Shown piece after piece: positions 1-8,922 of a stretch of 64,000 nucleotides of DNA. The number at the start of each line of letters is the position of its first letter. The first letter of the stretch is position 1. Under the pieces are notes generated by a model. That model was not told the DNA's origin. It was given only the letters and a program-made list of their open reading frames with translations, and ran no database searches. The stretch is from Butyricimonas sp. Marseille-P3923. Its GTDB lineage: Bacteria > Bacteroidota > Bacteroidia > Bacteroidales > Marinifilaceae. Where the stretch lies: NCBI RefSeq assembly GCF_900184685.1, contig NZ_FXXL01000003.1:62001-126000 (forward strand). Reading direction: 5' to 3'. A program made the position numbers and the translations under genes.

Positions 1-2
1 GT

Positions 3-1754
3 ATTACCTCGTATCAATTGGTGGCGGCTTTATGTACTTTGTCTTTGTTAGCCGTGTTGAGTTATATGCGGGAAGTGTGGCAAAACATTGAGTTCGTGCG
101 GGAGCTGACGTATTGGTTATCTATATCCGGCAGGGCAAATCAATTTATCCATGGGTTAATTTGTAGTGAAGATCTACTTTATTTCTTGATCTTGATTGCT
201 TTGTTTCTGTGTTTGACGATTATACAGCTTCAAGCAGCCCGGCAAAAGAGTAGATGGACAGTTACATGGAGCAAGTTTTTTATGTTGTTTGTGGGGGTTA
301 TGTTTTTGGGATACTTGACTTCCCGCCCGAAATTGATGTTTTTTTATGATGCAACGCAGACTAAAGCGATGTCACTCGTTCCTAAAACACAGGAGTTGAT
401 TTCAAAGTTGAAAGGAGGCATGACGATTACCACTTACGGGAATATCATGGAGAATGATTTTGGATACGTGGCATCCAGATCCGTGAAGGAAGATATTGCT
501 GGTGAATTGATGCCTTATATTCGTTTCAAGCCGGAAACTGATACAAAATATGTCTACTATTACCCAAAAGACACGGAGACGAGAGATTTGTATTATATGG
601 TAGATTTGTTGGATGAGAATATAAATAAGGTATTACGTTCCGACAAGGTGGATATTCCAATAGATTCCGTGGCGGAAGGGATAAGTATTGTACGTATTTT
701 TGAACGGGAGAATGGGCAGAAAGAGATTTTGCCCGTGTATAATGACGCGACAAAATTTCCGAAGGAAGAAGACTATTTTACGATGTTCAGGCGTTTTGTG
801 GAAACTCCTCATCCAGTCGGTTATTTGACAGGACATGGAGAACGGAATATGTTAAAATCTGCGGATCGGGATTATCGTTTGATTATGAGGGAGAGATCAT
901 TTCGTCAATCTTTTATAAATAACGGATTTGATGTGGTAGAATTGACTTTGGAACAGAAGGTTCCCTCGGATGTCAATTTGTTGATTATTGCGGATCCTCG
1001 AGGGCAATTGACAGATCTTGAGAAAGGAAATTTACAGGAGTATATTGATCGGGGTGGTAATTTGTTTATGGCATTGAATCCGCAAAGTTCTCAGAGTTTT
1101 AAAGAGTTCATCGAGCAATTCGGGGTAGATGTTGTCCCGGGGTCTTTGGTGAGACCGAATAGCCGGACGACCGCTGATATTGTTTATTCTATAAGTATCC
1201 CGAATAGTGCGGATAAAATGGGTGGAATCTTTGGCGATTTGTTACGGGAAGAAACTTTGATGGCTGGTGCTCGTTGTTGTGGGTTTAATTATCCCGCGAA
1301 TAAAGGATATGATGTAACTCCTCTTTTTACAACAGCCGGTAAAGGTGTTTGGAATGAAGTGGAAACAACGAATTTTGCTGATGATACTGTGCGGTTGAAT
1401 CCCGTGGCAGGTGAAGTCGAGAAAGCATACGTGACAGGTCTTGGAGTTTCCCGGAAAGTGGACGATCGAGTGCAAAAGATCATGTTGTTCGGGAATGCAG
1501 ACTACTTTAGTAACACGGGGCTTGATTTTAAAGCGGAGGAAGGAGTTCTGAATCTTGACGTTATGGGGGCATCCGTTTATTGGTTGTCGGATGGGTATTC
1601 TCCGGTTCAGATTGTTCGTCCCGTCCCGCCAGATGAATATATAAATATTACCCGAAAGAATTCAAAATGGATCAGTATTTTCTTCTTGGGGATTTATCCC
1701 GGAATATTATTATTGATCGCCTTGGGATTGTGGCTTATGAGAAGAGGAAAGTAA
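3..1754 (+). CDS. GldG-like ABC permease/auxiliary fusion, 5' end cut by window
   Basis: The reading frame is open to the left edge (frame 3), so the start lies outside the window. The visible 583 codons align along their whole length with residues from about 180 onward of the complete gene at 24942-27236, including the shared stretch around NIEFVRELTYWL. Visible parts are the last permease helices, a helix near residue 90, a long extracytoplasmic ABC-transporter auxiliary (GldG/DUF4350-like) domain with a GHGERN motif, and a C-terminal helix ending in RRGK. Family knowledge: such fusions combine GldF-type permease and GldG and work with a GldA-type ATPase, which should lie upstream. The substrate is unknown. 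A terminator hairpin follows. Confidence 0.8.
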   Translation: MTSYQLVAALCTLSLLAVLSYMREVWQNIEFVRELTYWLSISGRANQFIHGLICSEDLLYFLILIALFLCLTIIQLQAARQKSRWTVTWSKFFMLFVGVMFLGYLTSRPKLMFFYDATQTKAMSLVPKTQELISKLKGGMTITTYGNIMENDFGYVASRSVKEDIAGELMPYIRFKPETDTKYVYYYPKDTETRDLYYMVDLLDENINKVLRSDKVDIPIDSVAEGISIVRIFERENGQKEILPVYNDATKFPKEEDYFTMFRRFVETPHPVGYLTGHGERNMLKSADRDYRLIMRERSFRQSFINNGFDVVELTLEQKVPSDVNLLIIADPRGQLTDLEKGNLQEYIDRGGNLFMALNPQSSQSFKEFIEQFGVDVVPGSLVRPNSRTTADIVYSISIPNSADKMGGIFGDLLREETLMAGARCCGFNYPANKGYDVTPLFTTAGKGVWNEVETTNFADDTVRLNPVAGEVEKAYVTGLGVSRKVDDRVQKIMLFGNADYFSNTGLDFKAEEGVLNLDVMGASVYWLSDGYSPVQIVRPVPPDEYINITRKNSKWISIFFLGIYPGILLLIALGLWLMRRGK

Positions 1755-1784
1755 CACAAGCGGTTATTTAATTGCTAGGTATAA

Positions 1785-1820
1785 AGAGAGCGATTGAAAA
1801 CTTCTTTTCAATCGCTCTCT
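1785..1820. terminator. bidirectional hairpin terminator
   Basis: A perfect 16-base-pair stem (1785-1800 with 1805-1820) closes a CTTC loop. Each arm has a run of four A or T bases next to the loop, and a weak T-rich tail follows. It sits between the converging ABC permease and cysteine-desulfurase-family genes and probably ends both transcripts. Confidence 0.75.
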
Positions 1821-1829
1821 TGTATGATA

Positions 1830-2993
1830 TTAGTTTCTAATAGCGGCAATTTCCTTTACTGCCTCGATTGCCGTGTTCACGTCTTCTTCCGTGGTGAAGG
1901 CACCGATGCTCATGCGGACGGTGCCGTGGAGGTCGAACGTGCCGATTACCTCGTGTACTTTCGGTGCACACTGCAATCCGGTGCGAACGGCAATATTGTA
2001 GTCCACGTCGAGCATGGTACCCACGTCACCGGAGTCGAATCCTTTGATATTGAAGCTAAGTACTGGGTTCTTGTTTTCGGGGCTGTTGGCGCAGTAGGTG
2101 GTGACACCGTCGATGTCCTGTAACGCTTTGCGCAGTTTATCCCATAATTGGATTTCCCGGTGGTGTATATTCATGATACCCTGTTCTTGAATCCATTTTA
2201 TCCCGGCATTCAATCCGGCAACGCCTAACAGGTTCAACGTTCCGTATTCCAAACGATACGGGTATTCATCCAGATGCACGGGATAAGCGGAACGAACTCC
2301 GGTGCCACCGGCGCGGGTATGTTTGATCTCGATACCTTCACGCACGTATGAACCGCCGATTCCCGTCGGGCCCATGAGGCATTTATGTCCGGTGAAGCAA
2401 TACACGTCGATATTCGAGGCTTGCATATCCAGATCCACGGCTCCGGCACCCTGACTGCCGTCAACCACGAATATTACACTTTTTTCTTTACATACCTTCC
2501 CGATCTCAGCCAAGGGTTGGATTGTTCCCAGTACGTTGGAACAATGGGTAACCACCACGAATTTGGTATTCGGTCGAATCGCTTTTTTGATGTCGTCGGG
2601 ATGCACGTAACCGTTCTCGTCAAAAGAAACGTAAGTCACGTTAATTGTACCGTTTTGATGGTGCATGTTGAGGGGACGCAATACCGAGTTGTGTTCCAGC
2701 ATGGTGGAAACCACGTGAATACCTTTCTCCACCAGACCGTTGATGATGAGGTTTAATGAATCCGTGGCGTTATAACTGAACGTCAAACGGTTGTGGTCTG
2801 TTCCCCCGTTCAAGAGTTTCGTCAGCATCTTGCGGGTGCTGTTCACCACTTCTTCCGTTTCAACGGCAGCATCGAATCCGGAGCGTCCGGGATTAACACC
2901 ATGTTTGCGATAGAAGTCGTTCATGAAATCATAAACTACGTCCGGCTTCGGGAAGCTGGTTGCTGAATTGTCTAAGTAGATTAATTTGCTCAT
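1830..2993 (-). CDS. cysteine desulfurase family protein (class V aminotransferase fold)
   Basis: 387-residue PLP enzyme of the class V aminotransferase/cysteine desulfurase group. The PLP lysine is K204 in TGHKCLMGP, with D178 and Q181 of VVDGSQ contacting the cofactor and H101 in MLEHNS as the ring-stacking histidine. A cysteine in the RTGLQCAP motif near residue 340 is placed like the sulfur-accepting cysteine of desulfurases. The length and this motif fit the 'cysteine desulfurase family protein' branch (TIGR01977 type) rather than housekeeping IscS or SufS. No scaffold (IscU/SufU) gene is beside it. It lies downstream of the dsrC-dsrM-dsrK genes on the same strand, separated by a 161-base repeat-bearing gap, so a shared sulfur role is suggested but not shown. 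Confidence 0.85.
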   Translation of the reverse strand: MSKLIYLDNSATSFPKPDVVYDFMNDFYRKHGVNPGRSGFDAAVETEEVVNSTRKMLTKLLNGGTDHNRLTFSYNATDSLNLIINGLVEKGIHVVSTMLEHNSVLRPLNMHHQNGTINVTYVSFDENGYVHPDDIKKAIRPNTKFVVVTHCSNVLGTIQPLAEIGKVCKEKSVIFVVDGSQGAGAVDLDMQASNIDVYCFTGHKCLMGPTGIGGSYVREGIEIKHTRAGGTGVRSAYPVHLDEYPYRLEYGTLNLLGVAGLNAGIKWIQEQGIMNIHHREIQLWDKLRKALQDIDGVTTYCANSPENKNPVLSFNIKGFDSGDVGTMLDVDYNIAVRTGLQCAPKVHEVIGTFDLHGTVRMSIGAFTTEEDVNTAIEAVKEIAAIRN

Positions 2994-3101
2994 AACTTGT
3001 ATTGATTTTAGATTTTAAATTTTAGATTCCAACCGCACAAGCCGACCATTTTTTTTGTTTAAAATTTGAATTACTCACGACCTTCGAATTAGTCACTAGC
3101 T

Positions 3102-3150
3102 CCTCCTCTGTTTATAGAGGAGGTGGCACGGAGTGCCGGAGGAGTTTTTT
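3102..3150. repeat. intergenic hairpin repeat
   Basis: Two adjacent hairpins: an 8-base-pair stem (3102-3109 with 3116-3123) and a GGCAC/GTGCC stem (3125-3129 with 3133-3137), then a GGAGGAG copy and a T run. The flanks are low-complexity ATTTTAAATT and AATTTTCAATT sequence. Neighbouring genes run on the minus strand, while the T run would serve the plus strand. It looks like a dispersed intergenic repeat more than a dedicated terminator. Confidence 0.45.
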
Positions 3151-3154
3151 ATTT

Positions 3155-4477
3155 TTAATTTTCAATTTTCAATTCTCCATTTTCAATTATCAGGGCATCC
3201 GCGACCAGTTCCGCCACGGTCTTTATGGTAATGCCCAGATTGTACGTGTGATTGATTTGCGTTAATTGGTCCACGCAGTTGTGACAAGGGGTGACCACGA
3301 TTTGTGCCCCGGTGGCGGTAATTTGGTCGGCTTTGACTTTACCGATTTTGAGGCGTCGTTCGTTGTACTCGCTCATGGCAAGAGCCCCGCCGCCGCCGCC
3401 GCAACAGAAGTTGTCGGTGCCGTAGGGCGTCATTTCCACCACGTGGGCTGCCGCCGCATTCACGACGAAACGGATTTCATCGAGTAATCCGCCGTTGCGC
3501 ACGAGATTGCAGGGGTCGTGTATGGTGACCACTTTATCGTTGAGCGTCTTGTCCAGTTTGATGCGTCCGCCACGGATATATTCCCCGATCAATTCAACCA
3601 CGGTAATCGTGTCGAAATCGTACTTCGTTTTGAGGTAGTTCGGGCCTTCCCAGCGCATGGCACGGGAACCGTGACCGCATTCTCCCAGCACGAGGCGTTT
3701 GCAATTGAGTTTGTGTATCTCGTCGTAGAGGTTACGGGCGATTTGGGTTGCCTCGGCGTTGTTGCCGTTGAAGTAGCCGTAATTCGTCACGTCGTAGTAC
3801 TTGGACGAGAGCGTCCAGTCCTCGCCGGCGGCGTAGAACACTTTGCCCATGGCGGCGATGGAGAGCGGGAAGAACTTCGGTTCGCGCGGGTTCACGGTGT
3901 AAAACACGTTTTTGTCCGTCCGGTCGAGGAACAAGCCTGCTTTCGGGTCTTCCATTTCGTCCTGCAATTCTTCTTCCATCCATTGAATCGTGTCCACGAA
4001 TTCTTCCGTGGGGATAGCCATGTTGTTGCCCGTGTTAACTGCCGCGTCAACCGTGGATTGCAGGGTTTTCGGCACCATGCCCATCTCGGCGAGCATTTCC
4101 CTTCCTTTCTTCACCACGAAGGGAATATCTACCCCGATAGAGCAATGTTTCACGCAGCGCCCGCACATGGTGCAAGCCCCGAAAAGGGAATCGATCATCT
4201 CGTCGCACATCTCCCGGTTCAATTCCCGGGCGCGGAACAATTTTGGGAACGCGGCTCCCTGCCATGTCCGGTAGCGCCTGTAAATGGAGCTGACGAGGTC
4301 TACTTTTCTCGCCGGGATGAACTTGCTTTCTTTCATGGTGAGATAGTACATGCAACTATCTGCGCACAGCCCGCAACGCACGCATGAGTTCAAGTGGGTT
4401 TCCAGCTTGCTGTCATTCGTCTTGTCGAGGACGGCAAGGGCTTTGGCTTTTTGTTCGTTCGTGATATTGTTCATCAT
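3155..4477 (-). CDS. dsrK: DsrK/HdrD-like iron-sulfur protein
   Basis: 440-residue cytoplasmic Fe-S subunit of the heterodisulfide-reductase D/DsrK type. Two ferredoxin-type [4Fe-4S] motifs are visible, C32-x2-C-x2-C-x3-C42 and C101-x2-C-x2-C-x3-C111. The C-terminal half has the CCG signature (HDPCNLVRNGG, NFCCGGGGG, TPCHNC), which in HdrB/HdrD/DsrK holds the noncubane catalytic cluster that cleaves disulfides. In Dsr systems this subunit passes quinol electrons to the DsrC trisulfide. The start overlaps the end of the membrane-subunit gene by an ATGA junction, indicating translational coupling. The last residues (LIIENGELKIEN) are encoded by an AATTTTCAATT-type intergenic repeat, so the native C-terminus has probably been extended. 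The symbol is by homology; DsrK versus a generic HdrD-like protein cannot be settled here. Confidence 0.78.
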   Translation of the reverse strand: MMNNITNEQKAKALAVLDKTNDSKLETHLNSCVRCGLCADSCMYYLTMKESKFIPARKVDLVSSIYRRYRTWQGAAFPKLFRARELNREMCDEMIDSLFGACTMCGRCVKHCSIGVDIPFVVKKGREMLAEMGMVPKTLQSTVDAAVNTGNNMAIPTEEFVDTIQWMEEELQDEMEDPKAGLFLDRTDKNVFYTVNPREPKFFPLSIAAMGKVFYAAGEDWTLSSKYYDVTNYGYFNGNNAEATQIARNLYDEIHKLNCKRLVLGECGHGSRAMRWEGPNYLKTKYDFDTITVVELIGEYIRGGRIKLDKTLNDKVVTIHDPCNLVRNGGLLDEIRFVVNAAAAHVVEMTPYGTDNFCCGGGGGALAMSEYNERRLKIGKVKADQITATGAQIVVTPCHNCVDQLTQINHTYNLGITIKTVAELVADALIIENGELKIEN

Positions 4478-5127
4478 ACGGTAGCTTTTTTAGGAGGCCA
4501 TGTTCCACGCCAGCCGTAGAAAAAGCCCAAATGGTATCTCGCGAAGAAGAAATAAAGCACGTGTTTGATCTTGCCGATCGGCATCCATATAAAAAGGAGT
4601 GCCATCGTGACGAAGTATACCGCCCCGAATTGGAACATCCACAGGGAATACGCCGAAACGAAGAGCATGACCGTGCAGAGAAAATTGGAAATGTAATCGT
4701 CCGCGCAGGATAGTTCCCGGAGTTCTTTTTTCACGATACGTTTAATGAATAAGGATAGTCCGCAGATACCGGCAACGAGAATCGCGGCTGCCGGCACGAT
4801 GATGACCGAGTTCGTTACGCTTTCAACAGGAATCACGAGGCTGAAGATTGCCGACGCGGCGATAACCACGTACACGAGCAATGCCAAGAAGTTTCCTATA
4901 TGAAAAATAATACCTGCCGAATAGGTGGGCAGGTGTAAATAAGCTGATTCTTTTTGCACGGGTGACATGGCTCCGATACAAGAGTAACAGACTGCTTGAG
5001 CGATATTCCCGGATTTTTGGGAAAGGTCTTTCGGCGACCCTTTTTTCAAAAGCCGTAGGACATATCCCCCTAACAACACCACGCAAAAGAGAAGTGCAGC
5101 CAACGAGGTCCAAATATACCAAGACAT
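4474..5127 (-). CDS. dsrM: DsrM/NarI-like membrane cytochrome b subunit
   Basis: 217-residue integral membrane protein. The chosen start, MSWYIWTSL, begins directly at the first helix and lies 11 bases after the dsrC stop; a longer reading frame to 5181 would overlap dsrC and add a charged stretch before helix 1. Five to six hydrophobic segments are visible (about residues 5-25, 70-95, 100-125, 150-190). Histidines in GIIFHIGNF and in the KIKHVLYFFFARYH segment are placed like the heme b ligands of NarI/DsrM. Role inferred from the family: oxidises menaquinol and feeds electrons to the partner Fe-S subunit encoded just downstream. Confidence 0.72.
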   Translation of the reverse strand: MSWYIWTSLAALLFCVVLLGGYVLRLLKKGSPKDLSQKSGNIAQAVCYSCIGAMSPVQKESAYLHLPTYSAGIIFHIGNFLALLVYVVIAASAIFSLVIPVESVTNSVIIVPAAAILVAGICGLSLFIKRIVKKELRELSCADDYISNFLCTVMLFVSAYSLWMFQFGAVYFVTMALLFIWMPIGKIKHVLYFFFARYHLGFFYGWRGTWPPKKATV

Positions 5128-5138
5128 AGTCGTGTGTT

Positions 5139-5456
5139 TTAAACGCACCCGTCCGGTTTCGGCAAACCTGCTACCCGACACGCGCCGCGGGCTGGTCCTA
5201 ACGGGAATAGTTCATAAATTTCTTTCAGTTTTAATCCGGTTTCTTTGCAGATTGTCCGGACCATCGGTGCGTTCCCCTTCTCCTCGAAATTGTTGCGGAT
5301 AATCTTGATGATAGCCCAATGTTTATCCGTCAACTCGTTGATTCCGTCCGCTTCGGCAAATAATTGTGCTACCTCATCGTTCCAGATTGCAGGATTGGTG
5401 AGGAAACCGTCACCATCCACTTCAAACATCTTTCCTTTAATTTCTAGTGTTGCCAT
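5139..5456 (-). CDS. dsrC: DsrC sulfur-carrier protein
   Basis: 105-residue DsrC/TusE/DsvC family protein. The C-terminal arm ends ACRVAGLPKPDGCV, with two cysteines separated by ten residues and the last cysteine penultimate. That C-x10-C arm is the mark of true DsrC, which carries substrate sulfur as a trisulfide; TusE-type relatives keep only the last cysteine. The conserved core EIKGKMFEVDGDGFL is present at the N-terminus. It is the first gene of the dsrC-dsrM-dsrK set, so carrier and putative reductase are transcribed together. No dsrAB, aprAB or other tus genes are visible, so the sulfur donor is unknown. Confidence 0.88.
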   Translation of the reverse strand: MATLEIKGKMFEVDGDGFLTNPAIWNDEVAQLFAEADGINELTDKHWAIIKIIRNNFEEKGNAPMVRTICKETGLKLKEIYELFPLGPARGACRVAGLPKPDGCV

Positions 5457-5884
5457 AATGTTTATTTGGTTTTAGATTGTCCTGCAATATAATAAATATT
5501 TGAAAAAACAACAATGATTTTAATATGTGTTTCAAGCAATATAGGGGGAATATGATATGAATCGGGTTGGATGGTAGCTTGAATGGTAATATATTTTGCT
5601 GTATACCAGATTGATATATAATATTTGGAATTACTTGAAAGAGAATATTCATGGTACGTCTTGATGATAAGATTTTATCTTTAGTATAATGTATTAATTG
5701 TTTTTCACGGTGATAGCCGCTTTGTTTTTACCTTTTTTAAGTGGCTGTATGGCGAGTTTATTTGGATGTATAAATAATTTGCACGAGCGAAGAAATAACA
5801 AAATAGGCTATTTTTGGATAACTGTTGATTGAAAAGTATTACCTTTACAAAATAAATATTGTGGTTGTTATAAAATATTCCTTG
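5457..5884. other. divergent intergenic region between dsrC and sensor kinase
   Basis: AT-rich control region. A TAttTTTG box at 5809-5816 matches the Bacteroidetes -7 element and points toward the kinase, but no TTTG stands 19-21 bases upstream. I see no convincing -7 box for dsrC on the other strand and no stable hairpin or riboswitch-like pairing. Short reading frames here have no recognisable content. Confidence 0.4.
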
Positions 5885-8527
5885 ATGAAAATAATCCGAT
5901 TATTATTGGTAATATTTTTAAGTGGATTCGTGTTTCGTGCCCAAGGAGGAGCGACGGTTGCTCCCGCGAGCGAGAGAATATTGTTTATTAGCTCGAATCA
6001 AGCAGAGCAAGCTGCGAATCAAAGGATGTCGGTAGCTTTCATCCAACAATTCCGTTCAGTTCCGTTTAAGATGGAACTGGAAGAAATCTATCTGGGAGCC
6101 AAGAAAGTGTTGAGCGCGGAAGAGAGGCGTCGGGTGTTGGATTCCTGCTTGAGGGATATAAAAGGAGATATGGATTTAATCGTGGCGTCGGACGAAGAGG
6201 CTGCCGCCGCTCTTTTTTCTTTGAATATTCCTTTGACCTGGGAGATTCCCGTTATCTTTTGCGGGATGACCGATTACCGGTGTGTATCCGGTTGGGATAA
6301 CGTGACGGGAGTGGTTTATCCGGTTGATTACGAGAGTGTATTCTTGTCCGGACGCAAGTTGTTCCCTGAGGTGCAGCAAGTATATGTCTATTCAGATCGG
6401 ACAGAGGAGGGACAGGTTCAAGATCGTCTGGCAAGGAAACAACTGGAGAAATACACGAAAGATTTTCCCCTTTATTTCGTGAGCGATACTACGATGGGAG
6501 TGGATGCTTTCACGAGTGAATTGCAGAATATATTCCCGCTTTCGTTTGTTATTTTGACCACTTGGCAACAGGGGGAAGACGGGGACTATCTTAATCCGGA
6601 TATTTATTACGCCACGTACGCGAACGAGTCTGCGGTACCGGTTTTCACGGCTTTTGACCGCGGTCTGGGGAAAGGGGTTTTCGGGGGTGTGGTTGTTACA
6701 CTAGAGCGGCAAGGTGCCCGGCTGGGGAAAATGGCGGTGGACGTGTTGAAAGGGACGTCCGTTCGTTCTATTCCAGTCGACACGTTGAAGCCGGTTCACG
6801 TGTTCGATGACAATCTGTTAAGAATGTGGCGTTTGAAACATTCCGAACTACCGTCAGACAAGGTGATTTTGAATAACCGGGGCACGTTTTGGATCACGTA
6901 TAAAACTTACATCGTGGCTATATGCTTGGTCTTCTGTGTTCTGGTATTTATGTTGGTATGTCTGGTCTTGTACCAGTTGCGTTACCGGAAAATGTTACGC
7001 CGGAGCGGGTATCTCGAAAAGGCAGCCCAGCAAATGGCAACCATGTTAAAAGAAAAAACGGAAATCTTATCGAACACCTTATCTTCCATGAGCGAGGGTA
7101 TTCTGGTCGTGGATAAAGAATTGCGGATTATCGAGTTGAATTGCGCTACAGTCGAGGGATTGGGACTTGCGGGGAAGATTATCGGGAAGCCGCTTCACGA
7201 GGTTTGTGAAGTCGCCAGAGATAAAGTGGGGCATGGTATCGAGGAGTTGGCGGAAGGCGTGATGCGGGAGAAAGTGCGTAAGGATCTGGCTTTGGATACC
7301 GTGTTGATTCCCGGTGGGGATGCCCCGATACAAAAGGTGGCGGGTAGCATCTCTCCTTTGGTGAACTTCGATAACGAGGTTTACGGTGCGGTGATTATGT
7401 TCCGGGATATAACGAGGGAGTGGCAGCAACAGAAATTCCTGCGTATTTCGGTGAATGCTTTACAAGCGTTCTCGTGGTATTACGATGTTGAGAATGATAT
7501 ATTGAACATCGGCGAGGGCTTCGCCGAAGACGAGTTCGTGAAGGAAAACTTGAACACATTGAACAAGTTTATGGCACGTATTTACCCGGATGACAGGGAA
7601 AGTGTCATCTTTGCTTTTCGGCAAGTGTTGGAAGGGAAGATGAAGGAATTTGCCATTGAATGTCGGGTAGATTTCTCGCGAACGGGGAATTATCACTGGT
7701 GGGAAAGCCGGGGTGTCATGGAAATAGTCGTGATGGCAGACGGGAAGAAGGTGCAGTATCTTTACGGGATGGGTATAAGCATCGACAAGCATAAACAGGC
7801 GGAAGAGGAGTTGGCGAGCGCCCTGCGGCGGGCGGAGGAGTCGGACAGGTTGAAATCCGCTTTCGTGGCGAATATTTCACACGAGATCAGAACACCGTTG
7901 AACAGTATTGTCGGCTTCACCAATTTGATGACGGAAGAAGGGTATTCGGACGAGGAGAGAAAGTTGTTCAGGGATTCAATTTCAAATAACAGCAGGGATT
8001 TGTTGGGGTTGCTGGATGACGTGCTTGACTTGTCGCGTCTGGAAGCGGGGCAGGAAATGTGTTACCCGGATGTGTGTGATATGCGTTTTCTCGTGCATTC
8101 GGTGTTGGATATCGGGCATTTGAACGCCGCGGAGGGTGTAGAATTTATTGAACGGGGACCACGGGAAGAGTTGCTGGTTATAACTGACGAGATTAAGTTG
8201 ACAAAGGTGTTTTTGAATCTGGTAAGAAACGCGAAGAAATTCACTTCCCGCGGGCATGTTGCCGTCGGTGCGAAAGTATCGGATGACGGAAACTGGATCG
8301 AGTGTTTCGTGGAGGATACGGGTATCGGAATATCAAAAGAATCTCTCGGGCATGTTTTCGACAGGTTTTTCAAGGCGAACGAGTTCGTGCAGGGAACGGG
8401 ACTCGGTCTGCCGATATGCAAGGCGATTATCGAGTTGTTGGACGGAGAAATTTATTTAACCTCGGAACCCGGTAAGGGAACGACGGTTTATTTTAGAATA
8501 CCTTATAAAAGACCGGAGACAGTGTAG
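5885..8527 (+). CDS. sensor histidine kinase with periplasmic ABC-type substrate-binding domain
   Basis: 880 residues from the ATG at 5885. That start gives a clean signal peptide (MKIIRLLLVIFLSGFVFRAQG); an upstream TTG would add 20 residues and spoil it. Order: periplasmic type I substrate-binding-like domain (about 35-330), one transmembrane helix (about 348-375), a PAS domain, a second PAS-like region (about 520-650), HisKA with the phosphoacceptor in FVANISHEIRTP, and a HATPase domain with NLVRNAKKFT, EDTGIGIS and GTGLGLPI motifs. There is no receiver domain and no response-regulator gene beside it, so its partner is elsewhere. It diverges from dsrC and might sense a ligand tied to that operon; this is inference. 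Confidence 0.85.
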   Translation: MKIIRLLLVIFLSGFVFRAQGGATVAPASERILFISSNQAEQAANQRMSVAFIQQFRSVPFKMELEEIYLGAKKVLSAEERRRVLDSCLRDIKGDMDLIVASDEEAAAALFSLNIPLTWEIPVIFCGMTDYRCVSGWDNVTGVVYPVDYESVFLSGRKLFPEVQQVYVYSDRTEEGQVQDRLARKQLEKYTKDFPLYFVSDTTMGVDAFTSELQNIFPLSFVILTTWQQGEDGDYLNPDIYYATYANESAVPVFTAFDRGLGKGVFGGVVVTLERQGARLGKMAVDVLKGTSVRSIPVDTLKPVHVFDDNLLRMWRLKHSELPSDKVILNNRGTFWITYKTYIVAICLVFCVLVFMLVCLVLYQLRYRKMLRRSGYLEKAAQQMATMLKEKTEILSNTLSSMSEGILVVDKELRIIELNCATVEGLGLAGKIIGKPLHEVCEVARDKVGHGIEELAEGVMREKVRKDLALDTVLIPGGDAPIQKVAGSISPLVNFDNEVYGAVIMFRDITREWQQQKFLRISVNALQAFSWYYDVENDILNIGEGFAEDEFVKENLNTLNKFMARIYPDDRESVIFAFRQVLEGKMKEFAIECRVDFSRTGNYHWWESRGVMEIVVMADGKKVQYLYGMGISIDKHKQAEEELASALRRAEESDRLKSAFVANISHEIRTPLNSIVGFTNLMTEEGYSDEERKLFRDSISNNSRDLLGLLDDVLDLSRLEAGQEMCYPDVCDMRFLVHSVLDIGHLNAAEGVEFIERGPREELLVITDEIKLTKVFLNLVRNAKKFTSRGHVAVGAKVSDDGNWIECFVEDTGIGISKESLGHVFDRFFKANEFVQGTGLGLPICKAIIELLDGEIYLTSEPGKGTTVYFRIPYKRPETV

Positions 8528-8884
8528 TTTTCGCCTTCGGCGAGTTGCAAGTTACATGTTGCATTTGCCTTCGGCAAGTTGCAGGTTATTTTATTGTTTC
8601 TTGTTTATTTTACGATAAATCTATTATACAAGAAAAGAGAGTATAATGACAAGAACAGATTTAAAATTATTACACGGGAAAAAAACGGTCAGGGGAATCA
8701 CCACCACTCTCTACTGGCGGCTGGGCAACCTCGTTATCCGGAGAAGGAGAAACAGGAACGTGTCCGGCAAAAAATGGAAACGTACCCCCGTATCTTCCCC
8801 TGCGGACGTTCGTTCTACACGTCTTTCCTCGCGAGAATATCCCGACTCTTTCAAAAAGGAGGTTGGAATGAAGAATTGTATAAA
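8528..8884. other. intergenic region without a supported gene
   Basis: Holds one copy of a dispersed repeat at its start and otherwise no supported gene. Short reading frames here run on into the tRNA-Asn gene, which rules them out as proteins. Confidence 0.5.
8558..8580 (+). repeat. dispersed intergenic repeat, copy 1
   Basis: The 23-base core starting GTTGCATTTGCC and containing the CTTCGG-type centre GCCTTCGGC recurs in inverted orientation at 9870-9892. Related partial copies of the same unit precede it at 8531-8551. Confidence 0.6.
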
Positions 8885-8910
8885 AGAAAAAACCGACATT
8901 TCTGTCGGTT
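8885..8910 (-). terminator. terminator of tRNA-Asn
   Basis: AACCGACA pairs perfectly with TGTCGGTT (8891-8898 with 8903-8910) around a four-base loop. On the minus strand it is followed by a run of T residues, 10 bases past the CCA end of the tRNA. Confidence 0.8.
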
Positions 8911-8922
8911 CATCCTGCTTGG

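Noticed and set aside
4474-5181. Longer start for the DsrM-like gene at 5181
   Set aside because: It overlaps dsrC by 43 bases and adds a charged segment unlike the family; the start at 5127 fits better.
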